Shown here: in pieces, positions 1-5,568 of the stretch | Numbering within the stretch: the stretch's first letter is position 1 | Layout of the letters: each line of letters opens with the position of its first letter | NCBI GenBank assembly: GCA_947259815.1 | Contig: CAMYNO010000222.1 | Span: 1-6,128, forward strand | From: an uncultured Parvularculaceae bacterium | GTDB lineage: Bacteria > Pseudomonadota > Alphaproteobacteria > Caulobacterales > Parvularculaceae | Direction: 5' to 3' | DNA length: 6,128 nucleotides | The notes under the pieces: model-generated | The model's database searches: none | Told to the model about the DNA's origin: nothing | What the model saw: only the letters and a program-made list of their open reading frames with translations | Translations under genes and position numbers: made by a program

Positions 1-28
1 AACATGTCATTGCGCCGGGCCGAAGGCG
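1..28 (+). repeat. 28-bp exact direct repeat, copy 1 (of 662-689)
   Basis: Bases 1-28 match bases 662-689 without a mismatch, and both copies are read in the same frame (NMSLRRAEG). The match stops sharply at base 29, after which identity falls to about chance level. The copy touches the window edge, so it may extend further left. The matched peptide belongs to EF-Ts and is out of place ahead of an S2-like tail. Confidence 0.95.
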
Positions 29-87
29 CTGCTGCGGATGGCGGCGATGCGCCGGCGCCGGCCGCGGGTGAACAGGCGACCGCCTGA
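1..87 (+). CDS. rpsB: 3' end of a coding frame, probably 30S ribosomal protein S2 (partial)
   Basis: The frame is open from base 1 to the TGA at 85-87 and gives 28 residues. The last 19 or so (AAADGGDAPAPAAGEQATA) form an Ala/Pro/Gly-rich, acidic tail of the kind that many alphaproteobacterial S2 proteins carry after their conserved core. S2 binds the 30S subunit and helps recruit S1. The assignment rests mainly on position: rpsB lies directly upstream of tsf in nearly all bacteria. No conserved S2 core is inside the window. The first nine residues, NMSLRRAEG, do not look like S2. They are identical in protein and DNA to EF-Ts residues 140-148 encoded at 662-688. The upstream part of this frame may therefore be chimeric. 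The frame could also be a remnant of a tsf duplicate, but the low-complexity tail and the context favour rpsB. Confidence 0.6.
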   Translation, partial: NMSLRRAEGAAADGGDAPAPAAGEQATA

Positions 88-99
88 ACGCAAGCGTTC
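86..99 (+). other. Small inverted repeat over the rpsB stop codon
   Basis: GAACGC (86-91) and GCGTTC (94-99) are perfect reverse complements separated by two bases. Sterically this gives a 5-bp stem with a CAAG tetraloop, beginning inside the TGA stop codon. No T-run follows, so it is not an intrinsic terminator. It could be an mRNA 3'-end or processing structure, or chance. Confidence 0.3.
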
Positions 100-144
100 T
101 CGACGCACGCGCCTTCGCAAAACTGTCGCGGGCGCTCTTTATAG

Positions 145-180
145 GCCCGTGACCAGGTGACGGGCATGGACCGGTTTTTT
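145..180 (+). terminator. Candidate attenuator/terminator hairpin between rpsB and tsf
   Basis: GCCCGT (145-150) pairs perfectly with ACGGGC (160-165). The 9-base interior can add AC/GT pairs beyond a G-G mismatch. A run of six T lies at 175-180, but nine bases separate it from the stem, which is atypical for an intrinsic terminator. CGGGC at 129-133 could instead pair with GCCCG at 145-149, so two exclusive folds are possible, as in an attenuator. The remainder of the 88-244 gap shows no gene. A TATAGG at 140-145 lacks a convincing -35 box. The gap ends in the tsf ribosome binding site AGGAG (231-235), nine bases before the ATG. Confidence 0.35.
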
Positions 181-244
181 GAATTTCGGCGGCGTATCGG
201 GATCGCCCGCGCCGTCTAACGATTGAGGACAGGAGCAAACGAAA

Positions 245-1153
245 ATGGCTCAGATCACGGCAGGCATGGTTAAGGAACTGCGCGAGAAAACTGGCGCAGG
301 CATGATGGACTGCAAAACCGCGCTCAATGAAACGAGCGGCAATATGGAAGAAGCCGTCGATTGGCTTCGTAAAAAGGGGCTGTCAAAAGCGGCGAAGAAA
401 GCCGGTCGTACGGCTGCGCAAGGTCTTGTTGCTGCAGCGACGGAGCCGGACGGCGCCGGCGCGATTGGCGTCCTCGTTGAAGTCAATTCCGAGACGGACT
501 TTGTCGCCCGTAACGAACTGTTCCAGAAAATGGTCGGCGACATTGCGGCGACGGCGATCTCCGTCAAGGGCGATCTGGCGACCTTGCAGGCGTCGAAATA
601 TCCGGGAACGGATAAATCCGTTGAGGAACATGTCGCGGAAATGGTCGGTCAGATCGGCGAGAACATGTCATTGCGCCGGGCCGAAGGCGTCAGCGTCGAT
701 GAAGGCGTTGTCGCTTCTTACATTCACGGCATGACGACCGACGGCGCCGGCAAGATTGGCGTCATCGTCGGGCTTAAATCGTCCGGCGATAAGGCGAAGC
801 TGGAAGCGCTTGGCAAACAGGTGGCCATGCATGTTGCGGCGGCGAGACCGCTTTCGGGCCGGGTTGAAGACCTCGACCCGGCGGTGGTGGAACGCGAACG
901 GTCGGTCCTCGCCGATCAGGCGCGCGCGTCGGGCAAGCCGGAAAACATCATCGACAAGATGGTCGAAGGCCGCTTGCGTAAGTTCTATGAAGAATCCGTG
1001 CTGCTGGAACAGATCTTCGTCATCGACGGTGAAACGAAGGTCGGCAAGGTAATCGAAAACGCGGCCAAGGATGTAGGCGCGCCGATCGAATTTGTCGGCT
1101 TTAAGCGCCTTGAACTCGGCGACGGCGTCGAGGTGTCCGGCGAGGACGACTGA
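245..1153 (+). CDS. tsf: Translation elongation factor Ts (EF-Ts)
   Basis: EF-Ts is the cytosolic nucleotide exchange factor that releases GDP from EF-Tu so that it can be recharged with GTP. The 302-residue product is a usual size for alphaproteobacteria. The N-terminal UBA-like domain carries the first family signature (LREKTGAGMMDCKTAL, residues 12-27). The second signature is at 79-90 and includes TDFVARN (84-90), the region that contacts EF-Tu around its Mg/nucleotide site. The dimerisation domain follows, with the conserved NMSLRR (140-145) and the MHVAAARPL block, then a coiled-coil-like helical stretch and the C-terminal KVGKVIENAAKD segment. The ATG at 245 is preceded by AGGAG (231-235) and starts exactly where the family does. 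The gene appears intact. Its bases 662-689 recur at the window's left edge. Two hairpins follow it, suggesting partial termination before pyrH. Confidence 0.98.
   Translation: MAQITAGMVKELREKTGAGMMDCKTALNETSGNMEEAVDWLRKKGLSKAAKKAGRTAAQGLVAAATEPDGAGAIGVLVEVNSETDFVARNELFQKMVGDIAATAISVKGDLATLQASKYPGTDKSVEEHVAEMVGQIGENMSLRRAEGVSVDEGVVASYIHGMTTDGAGKIGVIVGLKSSGDKAKLEALGKQVAMHVAAARPLSGRVEDLDPAVVERERSVLADQARASGKPENIIDKMVEGRLRKFYEESVLLEQIFVIDGETKVGKVIENAAKDVGAPIEFVGFKRLELGDGVEVSGEDD
662..689 (+). repeat. 28-bp exact direct repeat, copy 2 (inside tsf)
   Basis: This is the copy in its natural context. It encodes EF-Ts residues 140-148 (NMSLRRAEG), a well conserved segment that continues smoothly into the rest of EF-Ts on both sides. 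This copy is therefore the original and the one at bases 1-28 is the displaced copy. Confidence 0.95.
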
Positions 1154-1161
1154 CCTCTTTG

Positions 1162-1193
1162 AAAAAGTGGCCCCGGCGGCATTTGACGGGGCC
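1162..1193 (-). terminator. Candidate intrinsic terminator facing the minus strand, just after tsf
   Basis: GGCCCCG (1169-1175) and CGGGGCC (1187-1193) form a 7-bp all-GC stem with an 11-base loop. On the plus strand no T-run follows. On the minus strand the stem is followed two bases later by five T (complement of AAAAA at 1162-1166), the arrangement of an intrinsic terminator. No minus-strand gene lies upstream of it, so if active it would stop antisense transcription coming from pyrH before it enters tsf. It could also simply protect the 3' end of the tsf mRNA. Confidence 0.4.
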
Positions 1194-1206
1194 GGCCAAA
1201 CAGTTA

Positions 1207-1253
1207 GAACAACGCTGCAGATGAGCGCAATTGGGCTCTCGCTGCGGCGTTTT
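1207..1253 (+). terminator. Rho-independent terminator or attenuator between tsf and pyrH
   Basis: AACGCTGCAG (1211-1220) pairs with CTGCGGCGTT (1242-1251) as a 10-bp stem with one G-U pair. After a small internal loop the stem continues with GAGC (1223-1226) and GCTC (1235-1238) around an 8-base loop. GAA at 1207-1209 can extend the base past a bulged C. The stem runs into TTTT at 1250-1253. The hairpin is strong but the T-tract is short, so leaky termination or attenuation is likely. No convincing promoter is visible in the 40 bases left before pyrH, so pyrH probably depends on read-through. Confidence 0.6.
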
Positions 1254-1293
1254 CGTTGCGCGCGGCCTGTTTTTCGCGAAATGAGTGTGATCC

Positions 1294-2040
1294 ATGACTG
1301 ACGCCAACCCTGCCGCTAACGCCAATGCGCCCCGCTTTAAACGGGTTCTGCTGAAAATTTCCGGTGAGGCCCTGATGGGACCGGGTCAGTATGGCATTGA
1401 TAATGACACGGTCGACCGCATCGCCGGCGAAGTTCGGGACGCACAAAACCTGGGCGTTGAAATCTCCCTCGTTATCGGCGGCGGCAACATCTTCCGCGGC
1501 GTTTCTCCCGCCGGCCAGGGGATGGAGCGGGCGAGCGCTGACTATATGGGCATGCTGGCGACGGTGATGAACGCGCTGGCAATGCAGAATGCACTTGAGA
1601 AACTCGGGCTTTATACTCGTGTTCTTTCGGCTATCGAGATGACGGCGATCTGCGAGCCCTATATCCGCCGGCGCGCGCTGCGCCATATGGAAAAGGGGCG
1701 TATCGTGATTTTTGCCGCGGGCACCGGCAATCCGTTTTTCACGACCGACACTGCCGCGGCGCTTCGATCGGCCGAAATGGGCTGCGACGCGCTTTTAAAG
1801 GGCACGCAGGTCGACGGCGTCTACGCGGCGGACCCGAAGAAAGATCCGGATGCGGAACGCTTTGAGCACCTTACCTATCATGAAGTGTTGATGCGCGATC
1901 TTAAGGTCATGGATCAGGCGGCGATCTCGCTTACCCGCGAAAGCGGTATCCCGATTGTCGTCTTTCCGATCGGCTCAGGCGGGGGGGTCGTCGGCGCGCT
2001 GACAGGCACGGGGCCCTCAACCACTATTTCCGATCAATAA
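1294..2040 (+). CDS. pyrH: Uridylate kinase (UMP kinase)
   Basis: PyrH is a cytosolic hexameric enzyme of the amino-acid-kinase family that phosphorylates UMP to UDP with ATP, the first step from UMP to UTP, CTP and UDP-sugars. The bacterial form is typically controlled by GTP and UTP. The product is 248 residues. Visible motifs are KISGEALMG (21-29) in the phosphate-binding loop, IGGGNIFRG (61-69), [13 protein letters not shown] (83-95) and [13 protein letters not shown] (143-155), which bind UMP and ATP. The ATG at 1294 is fixed: an in-frame TGA lies at 1288-1290 and no other start codon occurs before the conserved core begins near residue 15. The ribosome binding site is poor, with only GAG at 1283-1285. 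The C-terminal end ([14 protein letters not shown]) is unusually Gly-rich and includes seven G in a row at 1981-1987. It still aligns without a gap to the family tail ending in STTISD, so no frameshift is implied. Confidence 0.97.
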   Translation: MTDANPAANANAPRFKRVLLKISGEALMGPGQYGIDNDTVDRIAGEVRDAQNLGVEISLVIGGGNIFRGVSPAGQGMERASADYMGMLATVMNALAMQNALEKLGLYTRVLSAIEMTAICEPYIRRRALRHMEKGRIVIFAAGTGNPFFTTDTAAALRSAEMGCDALLKGTQVDGVYAADPKKDPDAERFEHLTYHEVLMRDLKVMDQAAISLTRESGIPIVVFPIGSGGGVVGALTGTGPSTTISDQ

Positions 2041-2042
2041 CC

Positions 2043-2062
2043 CCTTTTCGCCGGAAAAAAGG
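2043..2062 (+). other. Weak hairpin in the pyrH-frr gap
   Basis: CCTTTT (2043-2048) can pair with AAAAGG (2057-2062) around an 8-base loop just after the pyrH stop. The stem is AT-rich and no T-run follows, so termination is unlikely. A TATTAT at 2065-2070 resembles a -10 box but lacks a recognisable -35. The 66-base gap ends with the frr ribosome binding site AGGAG (2093-2097). Confidence 0.2.
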
Positions 2063-2106
2063 CGTATTATTCGGGGAAAAACGAACCAAATCAGGAGAAT
2101 AGACCG

Positions 2107-2655
2107 ATGAGCAGCGGCGTGGACCTTCAAGATATCAAAAAGCGTATGGACGGGGCTATCGCTGCGCTGAAAGCCGAGTTCGGCGGCTTGCGCACGGGAC
2201 GGGCGACAACCAGCCTGGTGGAGCCGATCGACGTTGACGCCTACGGGTCAAAAATGCCCATGAACCAGATCGGAACGATATCTGTGCCGGAACCGCGCAT
2301 GATCACCATCCAGGTCTGGGACAAGGGCCTCGTCGCCGCCACGGAAAAAGCGGTGCGGGAGTCAGGGCTTGGGATCAATCCTGTCGTCGATGGACAGAAC
2401 ATTCGCATACCGATTCCACCGCTTACCGAAGAGCGCCGCGCAGAGCTTGCCAAGGTCGCTGCGAAATACGCTGAGCAGGCGCGTGTTGCGGTGCGCAATA
2501 TCCGTCAGGACGGCATGACCAAGGCGAAATCGGCCGAAGGCGGAGAGGATGAACAAAAGCGCCTTCATGACGAAGTGCAAAAACTGACCGATGAATATGT
2601 AAAGAAGGTCGACGAAGCGCTCGCCGCCAAGGAAGAGGAGATCATGCAGGTTTGA
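2107..2655 (+). CDS. frr: Ribosome recycling factor (RRF)
   Basis: RRF acts with EF-G to split the post-termination ribosome into subunits and release mRNA and tRNA. The product is 182 residues, close to the 185 usual for the family. It has the two-domain layout. Long helices of domain I are at the ends, including LRTGRA (28-33) and ARVAVRNIRQD (125-135), which touch 23S rRNA. The beta-rich domain II lies between, from about residue 34 to 104, ending in IRIPIPPLTEERR (99-111). Arg29, Arg130 and Arg133 match the functionally important E. coli Arg28, Arg129 and Arg132. The next E. coli arginine (133) is Gln here. The C-terminal EEEIMQV fits the family end. The ATG at 2107 has AGGAG (2093-2097) nine bases upstream. 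The pyrH-frr pairing is very widespread in bacteria and supports the call. Confidence 0.98.
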   Translation: MSSGVDLQDIKKRMDGAIAALKAEFGGLRTGRATTSLVEPIDVDAYGSKMPMNQIGTISVPEPRMITIQVWDKGLVAATEKAVRESGLGINPVVDGQNIRIPIPPLTEERRAELAKVAAKYAEQARVAVRNIRQDGMTKAKSAEGGEDEQKRLHDEVQKLTDEYVKKVDEALAAKEEEIMQV

Positions 2656-2693
2656 CCCGTGCAATGATCGGCATACGGCGTAACAGCTGCAAC

Positions 2694-2699
2694 GGAGGG
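2694..2699 (+). promoter_or_regulatory. Ribosome binding site of uppS
   Basis: GGAGGG lies five bases before the GTG at 2705. It selects this non-ATG start, because the first in-frame ATG (2783) falls inside the catalytic motif and cannot be the true start. Confidence 0.7.
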
Positions 2700-2704
2700 C
2701 GGGT

Positions 2705-3460
2705 GTGAGCGCGTCGGACGTTTCCGCCTGCGCAACGCCGCAGACCGGCGATCTTGCTGCGCCGCGCCACGTTGCGATCATCATGGACGGAAATGGTCGT
2801 TGGGCAAAGCGCCGGGGGCTGCAAAGGACGGCGGGACATCGCGAAGGAGTCGCGGCGGCGCGCCGCACAGTCGAGGCTGTGCGTGATCTCGGCATCGAAT
2901 ATCTGACGCTTTATTCTTTCTCCACTGAAAATTGGCGCCGGCCCGCTGGCGAAGTTCGCGACCTGATGGGGCTGTTGAAACAGTTCATCGTCGATGATCT
3001 GCCGCGGCTGAAGGAAGAAGGGGTGCGGGTCCGTATTATCGGCGACAAGGAAAACCTTTCCTCTGATCTGAAAGCCTTGGTGCATCGCGCCGAGTCCGAA
3101 ACGGCGGACAATACCAAAAATACGCTGCAGATTGCATTTAACTATGGCGGGCGGGATGAGCTTGTCCGCGCTGTGCGCGCCGCGGCGGAGGCAGCGATCC
3201 GGGGCGATATCAAGCCCGAAGACATTGATGAGACTTTGTTCGCACGATATCTCGATACGCATGGCGCGCCCGATCCCGACCTTGTTATTCGAACGAGCGG
3301 TGAGATGCGCACGTCGAACTTTTTGAACTGGCAGGCCGCCTATGCGGAATATGTGTTTGTAAACGCCCTGTGGCCGGACTTTAACGCAGATATTCTGGCG
3401 GAAGCGATTGCCGAGTATCATGCGCGCGAACGGCGCTATGGCGGCGTCGGCGGCGCTTGA
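2705..3460 (+). CDS. uppS: Undecaprenyl diphosphate synthase (cis-prenyltransferase)
   Basis: UppS adds isopentenyl diphosphate units in cis configuration to farnesyl diphosphate and yields the C55 undecaprenyl carrier used for peptidoglycan and other surface polymers. The product is 251 residues, typical for the family. Motifs in order are [14 protein letters not shown] (22-35) with the catalytic Asp28, GHREG (44-48), [11 protein letters not shown] (70-80), FNYGGRDE (145-152) and RTSGE (196-200). Arg196, Arg202, Ser204 and Glu215 correspond to E. coli Arg194, Arg200, Ser202 and Glu213, which bind IPP and Mg. Met201 replaces the usual polar residue in RTSGE-x-R. The gene starts at GTG, set by the GGAGGG at 2694-2699, and has about 20 extra residues before the conserved core. 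It lies 49 bases after frr and its TGA overlaps the cdsA ATG. Confidence 0.97.
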   Translation: MSASDVSACATPQTGDLAAPRHVAIIMDGNGRWAKRRGLQRTAGHREGVAAARRTVEAVRDLGIEYLTLYSFSTENWRRPAGEVRDLMGLLKQFIVDDLPRLKEEGVRVRIIGDKENLSSDLKALVHRAESETADNTKNTLQIAFNYGGRDELVRAVRAAAEAAIRGDIKPEDIDETLFARYLDTHGAPDPDLVIRTSGEMRTSNFLNWQAAYAEYVFVNALWPDFNADILAEAIAEYHARERRYGGVGGA

Positions 3461-4299
3461 TGCCATCCCCGGCAATTGAAAAATCAACGGCGCAGGGTGG
3501 GGACGCGGTTCGAAAGGCGCTCCGCTTGCGGATTATTTCCGCCGCACTCATGATACCCCCCGCGATTGCGGGCGTGATGATGGGTGGGCGTATCTTCACC
3601 GCCATGGTCGCCTTCGCGGCGATGCTGATGGTGTTCGAGTGGACGCGGATGGTCGAAGGCAGGGCTTATTCCTGGCGCTTCTATCTGTTGAGCGCCGGCG
3701 CCGCGGCTTCATTGGTGCTTGCAAGCCTTGGCAATTACGCTGCCGCGCTGGTGGTAGCGGCCAGTGCCGGCGCTGCCAGCCTGGCGCCGATTGGCGGTTT
3801 TACGGTCTGGCCGGCGATTGCCGCCCCTTACATTATCGCGCCATCTATCGCCTTGATCTGGTTGCGTATTGATCCCGCCTATGGGCGGGCGCTGACGGTT
3901 CTTATCTTTGCAACCGTCTGGGCCGCTGACACGGGCGCTTTTATCTTTGGCAAGTTGATTGGCGGGCCGAAAATTTCACACGCGCTCTCGCCATCGAAGA
4001 CCTGGGCGGGCATCGGCGGCGGCGTCGCCGGGGGCGCTATGGTTGGGGGCGTTGCCGCTTATTTCCTCTTTGGCGCCTCCGCAGCGGCGGCTTTCCTGTT
4101 GCCCGGCGGCGTCATGGGGGCGGCGTCGGTTGCCGGCGATCTGGCTGAATCCGCATTTAAGCGCCGTTTTAGGGTGAAAGACATTTCCGGCTTTATTCCG
4201 GGCCATGGCGGCGTTCTCGATCGTCTGGACGGGATGATTTTCGCGACCCTCGCGATGACGAGCGCATATTTGCTCTATAATATGTTCGAAAAGCTGTAA
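3460..4299 (+). CDS. cdsA: Phosphatidate cytidylyltransferase (CDP-diacylglycerol synthase)
   Basis: CdsA is an integral inner-membrane enzyme that joins CTP and phosphatidic acid into CDP-diacylglycerol, the precursor of all major phospholipids. The product is 279 residues, close to the E. coli enzyme. Hydrophobic segments cover most of the protein, for example about 24-42, 45-60, 75-102, 117-135, 144-163 and 184-222. The conserved WAADTGAFIFG (154-164) and SPSKTWAG (177-184) come before the C-terminal family signature from Ser231 to Asp257, which holds KRRF, VKD, the PGHGG loop and DRLD. I prefer the ATG at 3460, which overlaps the uppS stop as TGATG. A TTG one codon earlier is possible but less likely. 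No clear ribosome binding site precedes it, so translation is probably coupled to uppS. The first 20 or so residues are polar and extend beyond the usual N-terminus. Confidence 0.95.
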   Translation: MPSPAIEKSTAQGGDAVRKALRLRIISAALMIPPAIAGVMMGGRIFTAMVAFAAMLMVFEWTRMVEGRAYSWRFYLLSAGAAASLVLASLGNYAAALVVAASAGAASLAPIGGFTVWPAIAAPYIIAPSIALIWLRIDPAYGRALTVLIFATVWAADTGAFIFGKLIGGPKISHALSPSKTWAGIGGGVAGGAMVGGVAAYFLFGASAAAAFLLPGGVMGAASVAGDLAESAFKRRFRVKDISGFIPGHGGVLDRLDGMIFATLAMTSAYLLYNMFEKL

Positions 4300-4303
4300 G
4301 GGG
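4298..4303 (+). promoter_or_regulatory. Ribosome binding site of dxr
   Basis: AAGGGG begins inside the cdsA TAA stop and lies five bases before the ATG at 4309. A GTG at 4303 is in the same frame and would lengthen Dxr by two residues, but it overlaps this site. The ATG is therefore the better start. Confidence 0.65.
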
Positions 4304-4308
4304 TGGGG

Positions 4309-5550
4309 ATGGCAGAAACGAACCTTGCTGGCGGCGCTGCAGCGCTGCCGGATAAGAAACCGCGCAGGCGCAAGGCGACGATCCTTGGGTCCACAGGCTC
4401 GATTGGCGTCAACACGCTGGATCTGATTGAGTTTGCCCGGGGGAAGGGCGAAGCGGATATTGAAATCGTGGCGCTGACCGCGAACCGCAATCTCGAAACG
4501 CTGGTCGAACAGGCAAAGAAATTCCGGCCTGCCTTAGCGGTAATCGGCGATGCGTCGCTCGGTGATGATCTGAAATCAGCGCTTTCCGGTACAGGCATAG
4601 AAACCGCCGCCGGACCGGAAGCGATCGAAGACGCCGCCATGCGCGACGCCGACTGGGTGATGGCGGCTATTGTCGGCGCAGCCGGTTTACAGCCGACGCT
4701 GAAAGCCGCCCAGCGCGGCGCTGACATTGCCCTTGCGAACAAGGAATGCCTCGTGTGCGCCGGCGATGTCGTGACCGCCGCGATCAGGAAAGCAGGGGGG
4801 CGGTTGCTTCCCGTCGATTCCGAACACAATGCGATTTTTCAGGTCTATGATTTTGAGCGTCCCGAGCGCATTTCGCGCCTCATCCTGACTGCATCGGGCG
4901 GGCCTTTCCGGACATGGACCGCGGACGAGATGGCGGTCGCGACGCCCGATCAGGCTGTCGCGCATCCGAACTGGTCGATGGGCGCGAAGATCTCGGTCGA
5001 TTCCGCGACCCTCATGAACAAGGGACTTGAACTGATTGAGGCGTCGCACATTTTCCCGACGCCCCATGACCGGATAGAGATTTTAGTTCATCCGCAGTCC
5101 GTTATTCACTCGATGGTTGAGTATGTGGATGGCTCTGTACTCGCTCAGCTCGGCACGCCGGATATGCGCACGCCCATCGCGACGACCCTTGCATGGCCCG
5201 ACAGAACGCCGAGCCCGTCGGCCAAACTGAACTTCGCAGAAGTTGCCACATTAACGTTTGAAGCCCCTGATATTAAACGATTTCCGGCGCTTCGTCTCAC
5301 GCGGGAGGCAATCGCCGCCGGCGGTGTCATGCCGGCGACATTGAACGCTGCTAATGAAATCGCCGTCGCCGCATTTCTTAATGGTCAGGTCAAATTTCTT
5401 GATATTGACGCTATTACCGAGCAGGTACTGGAATCGGTTTCCAGGGTGAATGCGCCGGCTAGGCTGACCGCATTGGAGGACGCCGTTGCTGCTGACGCTG
5501 AGGCGCGTCGGCTGGCGGAGGAATTTGTAGCGGCGCGGGCTGCGGCGTAA
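4309..5550 (+). CDS. dxr: 1-deoxy-D-xylulose 5-phosphate reductoisomerase
   Basis: Dxr converts 1-deoxy-D-xylulose 5-phosphate to 2-C-methyl-D-erythritol 4-phosphate with NADPH and a divalent metal, the committed step of the MEP isoprenoid pathway and the target of fosmidomycin. The product is 413 residues, slightly longer than the usual ~400 because of a basic N-terminal lead of about 20 residues (PDKKPRRRK just before the core). The NADPH-binding GSTGSIG is at 27-33 and LANKE at 142-146. Asp170 and Glu172 in [10 protein letters not shown] are metal ligands together with Glu241 in [18 protein letters not shown] (195-200), HPNWSMG (219-225) and [11 protein letters not shown] complete the catalytic domain, followed by [10 protein letters not shown] and the C-terminal helical domain with [13 protein letters not shown]. 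All key residues are present. The gene sits nine bases after cdsA and 18 before rseP, which suggests one transcript. Its product pathway feeds UppS. Confidence 0.98.
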   Translation: MAETNLAGGAAALPDKKPRRRKATILGSTGSIGVNTLDLIEFARGKGEADIEIVALTANRNLETLVEQAKKFRPALAVIGDASLGDDLKSALSGTGIETAAGPEAIEDAAMRDADWVMAAIVGAAGLQPTLKAAQRGADIALANKECLVCAGDVVTAAIRKAGGRLLPVDSEHNAIFQVYDFERPERISRLILTASGGPFRTWTADEMAVATPDQAVAHPNWSMGAKISVDSATLMNKGLELIEASHIFPTPHDRIEILVHPQSVIHSMVEYVDGSVLAQLGTPDMRTPIATTLAWPDRTPSPSAKLNFAEVATLTFEAPDIKRFPALRLTREAIAAGGVMPATLNAANEIAVAAFLNGQVKFLDIDAITEQVLESVSRVNAPARLTALEDAVAADAEARRLAEEFVAARAAA

Positions 5551-5568
5551 GCAGGGCGAATAATAATT

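Noticed and set aside
114..145. Possible tsf promoter (TTCGCA at 114-119 and TATAGG at 140-145)
   Set aside because: The spacing is 20 bases and the -35 match is poor. It cannot be supported from sequence alone.
1204..1686. 160-codon minus-strand frame across the tsf-pyrH gap
   Set aside because: Most of it mirrors the conserved PyrH core, there is no ribosome binding site or domain, and it would have to cross the strong gap hairpin.
1981..1987. Possible frameshift in pyrH at the seven-G run
   Set aside because: The residues on both sides align with the PyrH family without an indel and the frame ends in the expected STTISD, so the G count is consistent.
2642..3487. 281-codon open frame on the minus strand opposite uppS
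   Set aside because: It lies fully antisense to a gene with all UppS catalytic motifs, shows no recognisable domain, and GC-rich codon bias readily creates such mirror frames.
4303..4305. GTG as the start of dxr
   Set aside because: It overlaps the only plausible ribosome binding site (4298-4303). The ATG at 4309 has correct spacing to that site.
4275..4829. 184-codon open frame on the minus strand opposite the cdsA end and dxr start
   Set aside because: It is antisense to the conserved NADPH-binding part of Dxr, has Ser/Ala/Arg-rich composition typical of shadow frames, and matches no known family.
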